This document shows, piece by piece, positions 24,052 to 33,816 of a stretch of DNA of 64,000 bases; the first letter of the stretch is position 1, and each line of letters opens with the position of its first letter. The notes below the pieces were generated by a model that worked only from the letters and a program-made list of their open reading frames with translations, did no database searches and was not told the origin of the DNA. This DNA comes from Cephalotus follicularis. Its lineage: Eukaryota > Streptophyta > Magnoliopsida > Oxalidales > Cephalotaceae. Both the position numbers and the translations under genes were made by a program. The stretch lies in contig BDDD01005088.1 in the NCBI GenBank assembly GCA_001972305.1, positions 1 through 64,000 on the forward strand, in the 5' to 3' direction.

Positions 24052-25847
24052 GTCCCACATCATCCTTAATTGAATATATATGCCTTAGATGCTGTACTGA
24101 TTAATAGTTTAATCATTGGATGTGTTTTTGTGATCAAACTAAATTTTCTAAGTGCCTTAATGAATATTTCATGAAATTGGATTTCATTGTTTTTTAATGC
24201 TGGGAATGTTGTTTAAATGTGTTTAGAATTAAGTTTGGAACATGCATAGTTCATTTTGGAATATCAGAATGGTATACCATAGTCTAAACCACTGAATTCA
24301 GCATTTTTTGAAATGCAGAAAATGCCCAGGGGGCTAAAGACGTCGACGGTTTTGGTAAGACGTCGATGTCATGTCAAATTCCAAGTAAAGACGTAGACGT
24401 TCGTTATAGACGTCGATGTCTGGATCATACTTTGTGAAACGCGTCAATGTTATTTTTTGGACATTGACGCCTTTTTCAAATGTTCTTGTGAAACTATGAG
24501 TAGTCATGCTAGGTCTATACGAAGTGTGGATTTTAATCAGACAAGACGTATGAGTAGTCATGCTAGGTCTATACGAAGTGTGTTCGTTGCGACAAATCGT
24601 ATGAGTAGACTCCGTTGATTGAAGCACCATTTATTCACTAACTTTCAGCTTCACCGACAAGATGTTTGTGGATTTCAATCAGACAGACAAAGTGTGTGCG
24701 AAGGCAAAAAAATTGAAGAGGAAATAAAATATTCAAGGATTTTTATTGATGGAATTGAAACAATAACAATCTAGGTTTTGTTCTAACCTAAAGACCTTAA
24801 GAAACTAGTTACAAAACATAATAAAAATTAAACTAAAAAGAAGGGAAGAAGGGAGGTCGGCTGCTGTGTGTTTTCTGCCTCTACTGTGTTGTGTCGTCTC
24901 TCACGTTACAATATATATATATATACTGCCCACAACCCTAAAGCATTAACAATTGCCCACTTTGCAAGCCGGCAATGTTTATTATTTTTTTCCTTTTCTT
25001 TGTTTTGCGGCGCATGTTGGAATTGTATGCATGCATAGAATTAGTGGCGCATGTTGGCGTGTTCTGACTGGTTGCTGAGGCGTATGGTTGATGTATGAGC
25101 ATTGGCTGGATGGACGCGTGGCGGCTGCTGATTGGAGTACATGGAGATGATGGGCGTGCATGGGCGCTGCAGATGGCACTTGATGCGCATGGACATGGAC
25201 TGATTGAAGACAGCATGATGTATCAATTGCATGGCCTTGAATTGTTTTGGCGTGAAAGAGAATTGCAAATATGGAGAGTTGATGTCATCGTGATGTCAGC
25301 AATAGGCTTTAATGTTTCAACATTTGTTTTCTTGCGATATCTCTTCATCGGAGCTTCAAAATGAGTTGGCCTAAGAACAAAAAGTGCTCCAAATAATTTT
25401 ATGAACAAAATGAGCCCAATATTCAATATCTTTCGAGCTTTAATTTTGACTTCTCTCGTTTAAGTGGGTGCATTCTTCAATCGATCTTTGACTTCAAACC
25501 ACTTCAACTCGAAAAGTAGCGCTTTAACTTCATTTTCTCTTATTCCGCAATAATGAAATAATACCTGAAAATCAATTAAATACCACCACGGTAGTCTATT
25601 CCAAGCATAAAAATATAACAAATAGATCATTAAAAATAACACATTTTTATGCTAAACAAATACCCCCATACTTAAACTTTGCTTGTCCTCAAGCAAACCA
25701 AATGGAAAACTAAAACAAGAAAACACACGCAAACACAAAAATAGAAAACAAAAAACACAAGCAAGAACATAAACAAAAACCTAACTCACTTTCGTAGGAA
25801 TCACGATTGCATTTAGCTTATGCAACAAGCCGTTAAACCCCTAGGTG
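24052..25847. other. Residual internal sequence of F; origin partly unknown
   Basis: No retroelement protein is recognisable. 24335-24440 and 24460-24475 hold GACGTCGATGTC-type motifs. A 32-bp unit (TGAGTAGTCATGCTAGGTCT and onward) occurs at 24498-24529 and 24551-24582, with a decayed third copy at 24600. 24640-25850 is AT-rich and includes a TA run (24909-24923) and CCCCCATACTTAAACTTTGC near 25663. It may come from a further LTR element. The junction to C near 25848 was placed by homology of C to LTR A and is not sharp. Confidence 0.4.
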
Positions 25848-26306
25848 ATTGTGCATTCATATCATGACATGTTTTATCCTTGACCCTGGATCGCTTTTAT
25901 GGTTTTGCCGAGTGAGGACAAAGGCTAACCCCCTACAACTTCAGTGTGTTTCAGGTTGGTGCAGCCGTTAGCTACCGTGGGCTCCGAGGAGCAATATGGA
26001 GTTTTATGTGGTTTACTTTTGAGGATGTTTATGGATCATTGTAATAAATGAATGGTTGTAATAAATGAACTGAGGTATTGATGGTTTTTGTTCACGCTCC
26101 GTTTATGGGCAGTTAGCTGTGATGATGTTTACTGTTGTAATATGTAGTATGGGATGCATGCTATGTTATGATTCGGCTTATTTAATATGCTTCCGCAGGT
26201 TGGTAAATGCTTTGGAAAGTTTTAAATTTTATGGTATTTTGCATAAGCCGGATTTATATGTTAATTGCCACCACTTTATATGTTGTTTGTGAAATGGGGT
26301 GTGACA
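25848..26306 (+). repeat. 5' LTR of element C, last ~460 bp only
   Basis: From about 25848 it follows the ends of LTRs A and M: GCCGAGTGAGGACAAAGGCT, a CACGCTCCGTTTATGGGCAG block, GCATAAGCCGGATTTATATG and the terminal GGGGTGTGACA. Roughly the first 2.4 kb of this LTR is missing. It ends at 26306, five bases before a primer site. Confidence 0.82.
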
Positions 26307-26310
26307 ACAG

Positions 26311-26322
26311 TGGTATCAGAGC
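26311..26322 (+). other. Primer-binding site of C
   Basis: TGGTATCAGAGC matches the initiator-Met tRNA complement over 12 bases and follows the LTR end. Confidence 0.9.
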
Positions 26323-26423
26323 ATATATCCATTTATATGCTTAGCTTGGATAAGTTCCTTGGAAATTAACGAATTGTTTCCTTGAGATGACTACTAATGA
26401 CATCTTTTCCATATAGGAACAAG

Positions 26424-27635
26424 ATGGACGGTGGGAGAAGACGCGGAAGGCGTGGGTTTGTTAACGAGAATCTTCCCGAGGGAGTGAATGTTGGAGGGGA
26501 TCCTATGGACGATGTTCCACAAGGAGCTGCGAATGTGAATGTGCCGGGGGCAGCACCCGGAGTGAGAGATCCGGTGGATCGCATCGCTGATTTCTTTCAG
26601 CCGCAGATGGCTGCTTATCAGCAACAGATGGCTGCTAATGCAGCAAATATGGAGGAGATGCGGTGACTGTACGCCCAAGCTCAACCTCAGTACATGGCTC
26701 CGGCTCAGGGTGCATATGATGACGGTAATCTGTTTGGGAGGGACCTTGAGAGGTTCATGAGACAGAGTCCACCCAGTTTTAGAGGGGAGTTGGATGCTAC
26801 CATTGCTGAGAGGTGGTTGCACGATCTTGAAAAGATCTTTGATGTGATGAACTGTACAGATAACCAGAAACTAAAGTTTGCTGTCTACCGTCTATGGGGT
26901 GAGGCCATCCACTGGTGGGAGATGGTCAAGGCAAAGTGGGAGTCGACTGGACTTGGTTGTACTTGGGAGGGGTTCCGGAAGGAGTTCCTCGATGCTTATG
27001 TGCCCCGACTTGAGCAAGAACGGAGGGAGACAGAGCTCCTGGAGCTACGTCAAGGAGAGATGAATGTGGCAGAGTATACAGCAAGGTTTATGGAGCTAGC
27101 CAGGCATTCCCCTTATCTGGTAGCTGATGATGGTAAAAAGATACGGAGGTTTTTGAAAGGTCTGCGATCATATCTTTGGTCAAGGATCAGGGCTATGGAA
27201 CTGGGGACTTTTGTGGAAGTCGCTCAGAAGGCAAGGTTGTTAGAGAGTATCTCAAATGAAGACCGTGCTGAAAGGGCTCGTAAACAGCAGAGCAAACAGG
27301 GCCCTACTCAGTTCAGGCCAGCGTCATCACAATGGCAAGGCAGTGATTCTCCGCCCAAATCGTCTGAGAACCAGTCTCAGCAGACTGCCACCCAAGGAAC
27401 TCCTAGTCAGACGAGTAATGTGAGGCCTGAAGTTTGTTTCCACTGTGGTCGTACCGGTCATCAAGTGAAGGATTGTCGGGTAAAGAAAGGGTTGTGTATG
27501 AAGTATGGAGCATCTGGTCACTTGGTGAGGGATTGTCCAGAGATTTCTATGGCAGTAACCGCAGGACCTGCTGGCAGTAGTGGCACTGCAGCTAGGTCTT
27601 CGCAGCGAAGGGACACCAGCAAGGGCATCATGTGA
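26424..27635 (+). pseudogene. gag: gag of gag-only element C (one premature stop)
   Basis: A 403-codon frame is broken only by TGA at 26664-26666 (MEEMR-stop-LYAQAQPQ). The N-terminus is Arg/Gly-rich. The retrotransposon-gag core runs FMRQSPPSFRGELDATIAERWLHDLEKIF to ELRQGEMNVAEYTARFMELARH and GLRSYLWSRI. A Ser/Gln-rich linker leads to the CCHC knuckle CFHCGRTGHQVKDC (about 27436-27477); a second knuckle has lost one Cys (CMKYGASGHLVRDC). It ends at TGA 27633-27635 and no protease or pol follows. An in-frame ATG at 26397 is a less likely start. Gag would package RNA; enzymes must come from relatives. Confidence 0.88.
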
Positions 27636-27886
27636 GGTAACAGTCCTTAGTTTTGTTTTCAGCATGAGTTTGTTTTCTTTTGCTATTGTAAGTGACTTGT
27701 TGTTACCAATAAGAGTTGTTTTGGGTTTACGGACCGTCTGTGTTGTAAGTGAACTGTTTAAGTGGACCAACTCCTTGTAAGGGTTGTAAACGAAAAGGAA
27801 CCATACGCGGCTGTGGCCGTGGATAGACGAGGGATCATGAAAGAGAAAATGCGAGAGCGTTGTTCTCATTTGTCCCTGTGTTGTTT
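27636..27886 (+). other. Short non-coding tail between gag and 3' LTR of C
   Basis: About 250 bp without recognisable coding sequence replace the ~4 kb of pol expected in a complete element. No trace of protease, RT or integrase is visible. Confidence 0.75.
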
Positions 27887-27906
27887 TAATTTCGAGGACG
27901 AAATTA
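27887..27906 (+). other. Hairpin before the polypurine tract of C
   Basis: TAATTTCGAGGACGAAATTA forms a perfect 8-bp stem with an AGGA loop, four bases before the polypurine tract. Equivalents are at 7557-7573 (B) and 59573-59592 (L). Confidence 0.8.
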
Positions 27907-27909
27907 CTT

Positions 27910-27923
27910 GAAAGAGGGGTAGA
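27910..27923 (+). other. Polypurine tract of C
   Basis: GAAAGAGGGGTAGA precedes the LTR start TGTAAAGCCC at 27924. Confidence 0.8.
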
Positions 27924-28065
27924 TGTAAAGCCCGGGATTTTCGTTAAGGTGTAATATTGCATTTTTAATGTAATTTTATACGTGGAATTAATGAGAATTG
28001 TGTTTTCCCCTTTGGTGTGGTAAAAGTTGCAAGAAAAAGAGTGTTAGTGTGCATTTGGTGCAGGG

Positions 28066-29160
28066 GGCAGCCGACTGCCACGAGGAGGCAGCCGACTGGA
28101 CTCCCCTGGAGAAGGTGGCAGCCAGCTGCTGTGAGGAAGTAGCCTGCTGTTTTGAGTGTCCACAGAAACAGTCGACTGCCAAGCCATGGCAGCCGACTGC
28201 CAGGCGCCAGACAGCCATGTACTGTCAGCCTTTAAGTGAGAAAAATGGGGTGTTTTGGCATTTGTGGGCATTTGGCAGAGAGAGGGGCCGGGTCTCCTTG
28301 ATAAAAACACAACTTCCTCTCCTTTATCTCCAACTTTTCTCGGTGATTCAAGTGTGTTGAAGGTGAGTTTGAGAGTGAAAGTGTGTGTGTGTGTGTGTTG
28401 TGGACATAAGGAGTGTGTTGAACCGTGGGCTTGGAGGCCGGACCAGCGGAGGAATCGGACCAATGGAGGTTACTGGGTGAGCTTAGGAGTACAAGGACCT
28501 CGGATCCAGGACTTAAAGAGGTGGATTGCAACTCCTAACTTGGGCTTCTAAGGTAGGGGAAAGCTATATTTTTTATTCAAAGTCATTTATAATGATGTTA
28601 TGAGTGAAGTGCATGTGTTATATTGTGATAAAAGCCTGGATATGTATTGTGGTGATAGTGTTTGTGGCTTTGAATGGTTTAATGCGGATCGAAGTGTGTG
28701 TTTTGCTGCTGTTTTTGGGCACTGCCCGTAGGGGCAGTCGACTGTCCAGGGAGGACAGCCAACTGTCGAAGGATAATAGCCGACTGGGCATTGAGGCCAG
28801 TCGACTGTTTGTGCCTAGAATTGCAGGTTTCGTCCTATTGATTGTGTAGCCAACTTCCAAGGAAGGCAGCCGACTGTATGGCGGGGCAGCCGACTGTTTT
28901 GGATAACAGCCGACTGTCCAAGTGTCACCCTACCAGGCCTGCTGGGACAGGTGGCAACAAGGAATGTGTATTGTTTTGGACTAGCCGACTGCCTTGAGAG
29001 GGCAGCCGACTGCTAAGGGAGTTACAGCCGACTACCAAGGAGGGCAGCCAACTGTTGCCATGGGACAGCCGAATGCCAAGGAGGGCAGCCGACTGCAAAG
29101 TGTGGGACAGCCGACTGTTGAAGGAAAACAGCCGACTGTCAGTGAGAAACGACCGACTGT
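28066..29160. repeat. CAGCCGACTG motif arrays in C LTR
   Basis: Two clusters (28066-28205 and 28732-29160) hold about 20 copies of CAGCCGACTG or one-base variants (CAGTCGACTG, CAGCCAACTG, CAGCCGAATG), 12-30 bp apart and nearly all in the same orientation. Spacers often read TTGCCAAGGAGGG-like. Most copies contain GCCGAC, the DRE/CRT core. Confidence 0.85.
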
Positions 29161-29344
29161 TTGGGACCGTTTTGCATTGTGAGCATATGTGTGCATATTG
29201 TACCGTGTTAAATTGTATTTCAAGTTGGTTATTGAGGATTGTGAAACAATTTACCCCTTTTTGGAAGTGCAAATGTGATTTACATAAATCATTACTTTAT
29301 GTGAAGTGTACGTTTTGAGATATATACATATTCTCGAAAGATTG

Positions 29345-29570
29345 TGCAAGTAGCTTCCGAAACCTTGTGAAAATGCGAATGGTTTATTAAAATCATTGTT
29401 GTTTGGAAAAGTATGTTTTCCAAAAGGATTGTGAAAATGTGTTTGGTTAATGGTTTATTAAAATCATTAGTTGTTTGGAAAATGGTTTCCAAAAGGATTG
29501 TGAAAATGTGTTTGGTTAATGGTTTATTAAAATCATTAGTGTTTCGAAAATGGCTTCCGAGAGATTGCGA
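29345..29570 (+). repeat. 69-bp tandem repeat in C LTR
   Basis: GGATTGTGAAAATGTGTTTG begins at 29426 and 29495, 69 bp apart, each followed by GTTAATGGTTTATTAAAATC. A diverged copy precedes (29345-29425). Confidence 0.85.
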
Positions 29571-29904
29571 AACTAATATACAAATATGTATTTTTGAGGT
29601 ATTTGAATGTAGTTCAAATAATCGGGTTTTACGAAAGTGTATTGTTCCAAGTACCTTGATACTTGAGTTTTGGAAAATGATTGTTATATATATTTTGGCA
29701 AATATATATGTTGCAAGTATTTTATGAATCATAACTTACTTGGGAAATGGAGTGTTATATATATGTTTTGACAAATATATATATGTCGAAAGTATTTATA
29801 CTTTAACCGTTTTGGGAACGAGATGTTTTGATCAAGTATTTATTTTATAAACTACTTGAGTGGTATTGTGGGTGCTATGTTTGCGTCGTTATTGTGACTG
29901 TGTT

Positions 29905-30130
29905 GAGTGTTGGTACTTAGCCACCGTGCTTGTATCGTTATCGTGTATTGATTGATTGATTGTTGTTACTTAGCTGCCGTGCTAGTAACGTGGATGTTAT
30001 TGTATTGATTGTGATTGAGTGTTGCCGCTAGCGGGGTAATGTTGGTACTTAGCCGCCGTGCTAGTATCGTGAGTGTTGCCGTTAGCGGGGAAGTGTTGGT
30101 ACTCACCGCCGTGCTTGTATCGTAGTGAAT
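29905..30130 (+). repeat. TTAGCCGCCGTGCTAGTA repeats in C LTR
   Basis: Four to five copies of a CTTAGCCGCCGTGCTAGTATCG unit alternate with GTGTTGCCGTTAGCGGGG-type spacers. The same unit occurs in LTR A (12-112). Confidence 0.75.
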
Positions 30131-30385
30131 TCAGAGTGTTGTCCACGCCGTCGTGCCTGTGATGGGAACAATTGTTTGCTATTGAGTGTATTGATTGTCT
30201 GCCTTGACATGCCTGATTGTTGTTTTTTGGGACGTGACTGATCGTTATTGTGTAGTGATGGGTCCTTAGAGGCCTGAGATATTGTTGGTCGTTGTGCCGT
30301 TGTGATATTGTGAACCGTGTAGTGTGGTGATATATTGTGACACTGTGGCCTGTGACCGTGTGGTCGTGGCATATATATATATATA

Positions 30386-31082
30386 TCACATCCTTAGCCG
30401 ATTTCTCTTGATTTTACACGTTTTAGAAACATGGTAATCATGGCTTCGAACTCCCAGGGAGTGAAGGCCATGATCCTAAGTAAATGGGAGATTGGGAGAG
30501 AGAAATGTAGGCTAGTTAAAAGGGATTTCTGCAGAAAAATGGAAGTGTGGAAAAAGGCTTAAGTTTTTGCTGGGCAATTGAGAGCTCGAATTCCTCTGTA
30601 GATTGTGAGTGATTCTTCATCTGGTATACACCAAGGAAAGGCTTATCTAGGGTGGATTGATTATTGACTTCATTGGTCATAATCAATACTCCTTTTCTAA
30701 GCTAAGTGAGAGAGAGAGCGAGTTCAAGCACTTTGATTTTGCTGGTTGGATTACTTGCTGTACCTGAGGCTTGGAGAAGATTAAAGGGATTCTACTCAAG
30801 CTTGTAGCGGCAAAGAACAAAGGAGCCAACACCTACTGGTATAATTCTTGGTCCTTCTTCTTTATACCATGCTTGTGTGTCACCATTGTTTGCAATGGTG
30901 ACATTAATTCAATTCTATTGATGTTGTGGTGATCCATGCGGTCTGTGGACGTGCCATAATGGATTGGTTCATGTTTTATTGGGTGTTCTTCCGCTGCATG
31001 ATTGTATGTTTAAAGTTTTATTCTACACCCTACACACCCTTTCTCCATTTTGGCACCGGATTCGGTATATCCGATTCCATCA
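30386..31082 (+). repeat. 3' LTR of F, last ~697 bp
   Basis: It matches 23340-24038 nearly base for base and ends TTCCATCA before the target copy GCTCG. The missing first ~367 bp went with the end of C's LTR, consistent with one deletion across the C/F boundary. Confidence 0.88.
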
Positions 31083-31087
31083 GCTCG

Positions 31088-31557
31088 GTCATGCCAGAAG
31101 TAAGGATCCAACGAAAGAGGAAGCTTGAACCTCACAGGGAGTATTCACAACTCGCCCAGACAGAGTTCACTAGGCGTCTTCCTTTTTCTTCCTTCTTCTT
31201 CTTCCTACCTACTTCTCATAGTCTTCTCTTTATCTCACTAACTTCTTCTCTTTTTCTCACTAACTTCTTCCTATTTCTCACTCAACTCTTCCTTCTGCCC
31301 AAGGCCCAACGTTTATCACTTCATACACTCTTCCTGACACACACGTCCTTTCACATTGGAAACCGTTAGCTTCTCTTGTAAGCTTCACATATGGGCTTAG
31401 TCAAAATAAATGACTCTTCCCAATAACGCCACTTTTGGGCCTTAATATGCACAAGAGAGGATGCCCAATAGCTCAAGGAAGATAATAAAACCCAAACCAG
31501 GCCTTAACACATAGATGACAAAGAGAATCTTCTGCAAAACCGTACCTGGGTATTACA
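31088..31557 (+). repeat. Right-hand part of E
   Basis: This is the continuation of E after F. It has a CT-rich tract (about 31175-31300) and ends CCTGGGTATTACA before CTTTA. The 147-aa reading frame starting at 30926 crosses from F's LTR into E and is not a gene. Confidence 0.75.
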
Positions 31558-31562
31558 CTTTA

Positions 31563-31705
31563 TCAATAGTGATCTGAACTAGCTCGGGTCCCTCAATAAC
31601 TCTTTCTCCTACCTCATCACAACAAGTCAGAGCTCGACACTTTCTCACATACAAAGCTTCAAACAGAGCCATCTGAATGCTAGCTTGCCAACTGTTGTTG
31701 TAGGA
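31563..31705 (-). pseudogene. Integrase fragment of element D
   Basis: On the minus strand it encodes AYNNSWQASIQMALFEALY and then the region before GPELVQITI. This is the integrase segment directly upstream of the part at 20136-19573. It rejoins exactly across E's target copy. G's LTR cuts the upstream side at 31706. Confidence 0.85.
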
Positions 31706-33816
31706 AGTAATACCCTGCTTGTTCGTATATGTGTTTTATGGACTTTTACCTGTTTGTTTTCGGACTTTTTAATTTGTGTTGTTATGAAGTCCGGTTGCCT
31801 TGTGATTGGGCATATATGTTTTGGGCTGACTGATACCAGCCTGAACCTTGGATATGTTGGTATGTGAATGCTTGTGTTTATGTTTATGTCCTAAATTTTT
31901 TTTAGCTTATTTTAAAAATCAGCTTATTAATTCTAAATTTATTAAAACAAAATCTTTTTACTTTCTAATATTCTTTATTTCTTTCATTTTCTTTCTTTTT
32001 CCCTCCCTCTCCCGCAACTCTATCTTTCTCTAACACTCACCCGAATATATCTCCTTCCTATCTCTATCTCTCCCAAAAATCTCTCCCGCAATTAACTTCC
32101 TCACACGTTTTGTCCTTCTTTTTCCTTATCTATCCCGAAATCCCCTCCCTCTTTCTGTTTAAGAGTGATTTTGGGTCCATTGTGTTATGCCATTGTTCCA
32201 TCTGCTGACTGCCATTGCCGTGTGTGACAATTAGAAATTTCTTTGTTTTCTTCATACGATATTTCATCAAAATCAGGTTGGTATTTTATGATTCCGTCCC
32301 TTTATTGTGTTGTCTTGGTTATGCACTCCTTTGGCAAGCTTTGAGGCTGTATTTTGTTTTGTTTTGTTTTGTTTTTGTGTACAGCCGAGTGATCATAAAA
32401 TTGTGGTGTTCCTCATACTGTTTCTGTGTCTGTAATACCATTGCAGGTTAGCAATCTCTACTGTAATGGTTTGTTTCACTTAGTTATTCGGTTCATATGC
32501 TTATAGGTTGTTAGTGTCCTTTTGGCTTTGATTCCTGTAATTGTGTTATGTCATGGTTTATTAAACTATCAGCATGTTTTAGACTTCTTATAATCTAGTT
32601 TTAATATCTGTAAATGGTAATGGATAGAAAAATTGGACTAATATGTATGCATATGATTAAAGGTCTCTCTTGTCTCTTGAAGTTAATCACTGTTCATATA
32701 CTTCTTTATGTCAATTCTATGTTTTTACACTGTCTAAACATCATATAAAGTATTATGTATATGTTCACAGGTCTCTGGTGTTGAGTAATACAGGTTTAGA
32801 CAAGTTTCTATATTGAAAATGCTAAGTTTCTACTATTTGGTCATCCAGAACAGTCAGCTGTCGAGCCTTGTGTAGTCAGCTGTTTGTATGAATCAGTCGA
32901 CTGCCTTGCTTTGCATAGTCGGCTGGACCCCTGTCACAGTCGACTGCCTGCAGTCTGTTTTGAGTAGTCGACTGGCCCTGATGATTAGTCGACTGGTGTT
33001 CTGTAAGAGTCAGCCGTTTTGCCCAAAAAAATTCCTGTTTTCAACTGTTTTGATCCGTTTGTTTTTTGAATCGATCTGGTCTATCCTGAACAGTGTAATG
33101 AATCTGTTTTATGTCTCTAATGTTTCTCAGACCCTTATATGCATGGTTTTGTGTCTTTTAGATTGTTCTGCTTCAAGGGGAGTCTGAATTAACAATCTTT
33201 TCGTAAGTAATTTTGTGAACGCATAAGGTAAGGATATTCTGCTCTTTGATACCCTCTTCGACTTTATCAAGGCAAATCAGTTTTGTTTATATGTACGGAT
33301 TTCTATCACTCTTTGGTCTTCTGGTTTTATCGAATGAAAATCCGTTTTACCTTTATGATATGTTCCTTCGATTTTATTAACTCAGTTATGTTTACGAATT
33401 TGATATGTTCTGGAAAATAAAGTCGGTTTGAAATTTTATGAATTTAATATTCCTGACTTTATACGTATGTCACGATATGATATGAAATGATCATCTCTTT
33501 ATAGTGGAAAATAAATGAGTTGATATTCCGATTATGAAATGTATGTTATGATATCGTTTGTGAACGATTTTCGAATATGTTTTGAAAAACCATATTTTAT
33601 GTGTTTCTAAATTGATTTTGAAAAATCAATATTTTAGAAATGATTAAATACTGAGTATTTGTACCCACCTATAGGGTGTACCATAGGCATGTCGTAGGCC
33701 TTGCACGGGGACATGACACTTCCGTAGCGGTGTGATTAGTCTATGGCGTCTCTGTATGTTATGAATAAATCCCATGAGGTGGATTTATGGATCCGCTATG
33801 TATGATAGAGGCATAT

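Larger units (their letters stand above)
27924..30385 (+). repeat. 3' LTR of C, first ~2.46 kb
   Basis: It starts TGTAAAGCCCGGGATTTTCG, similar to M's start, and ends in an (AT)n run at 30371-30386 where F's LTR resumes. The last ~450 bp of the LTR, which survive in the 5' copy (25848-26306), are missing here. The full LTR would be near 2.9 kb. It contains the CAGCCGACTG arrays, a 69-bp tandem repeat and TTAGCCGCCGTGCTA repeats. No protein gene is present. Confidence 0.85.
22972..31082 (+). mobile_element. Element F: copia-like LTR retrotransposon, interrupted by C
   Basis: The target copy GCTCG stands at 22967-22971 and 31083-31087, and E is continuous across it. The 5' LTR is 22972-24038 (TGTTAGATAT...TTCCATCA), followed by a primer site. 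The 3' LTR is represented only by 30386-31082, which matches 23340-24038 closely (about 7 differences in the first 130 bp). The first ~367 bp of the 3' LTR and most internal sequence are missing, with C in their place. No gag or pol of F remains, so the copia assignment rests on LTR length and ends only. Confidence 0.82.
20137..31557 (+). mobile_element. Element E: probable solo LTR, interrupted by F
   Basis: CTTTA precedes 20137 (20132-20136) and follows 31557 (31558-31562), and D's integrase is continuous across the gap. The insert runs from TGTAACGACCCG to GGGTATTACA. With F (22972-31082) and its target copy removed, E is about 3.3 kb. It has no internal gag or pol, no primer site and no second LTR. 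I call it a solo LTR; a small non-autonomous element is possible. Its start holds an inverted repeat GTAACG/CGTTAC (20138-20170). The strand is set by the TG...CA ends and is arbitrary. Confidence 0.8.

Noticed and set aside
24909..24923. TA run as a promoter TATA box
   Set aside because: It is a simple (TA)n tract in sequence of unknown origin with no gene downstream.
26366..28531. Long minus-strand frames (142, 211, 139 aa) opposite C's gag and LTR
   Set aside because: They are antisense shadows of gag or span its end into the LTR; no family is recognisable.
29997..30389. 130-aa His/Thr-rich minus-strand frame
   Set aside because: It comes from short repeats in C's LTR (TTAGCCGCCGTGCTA units) and an AT run.
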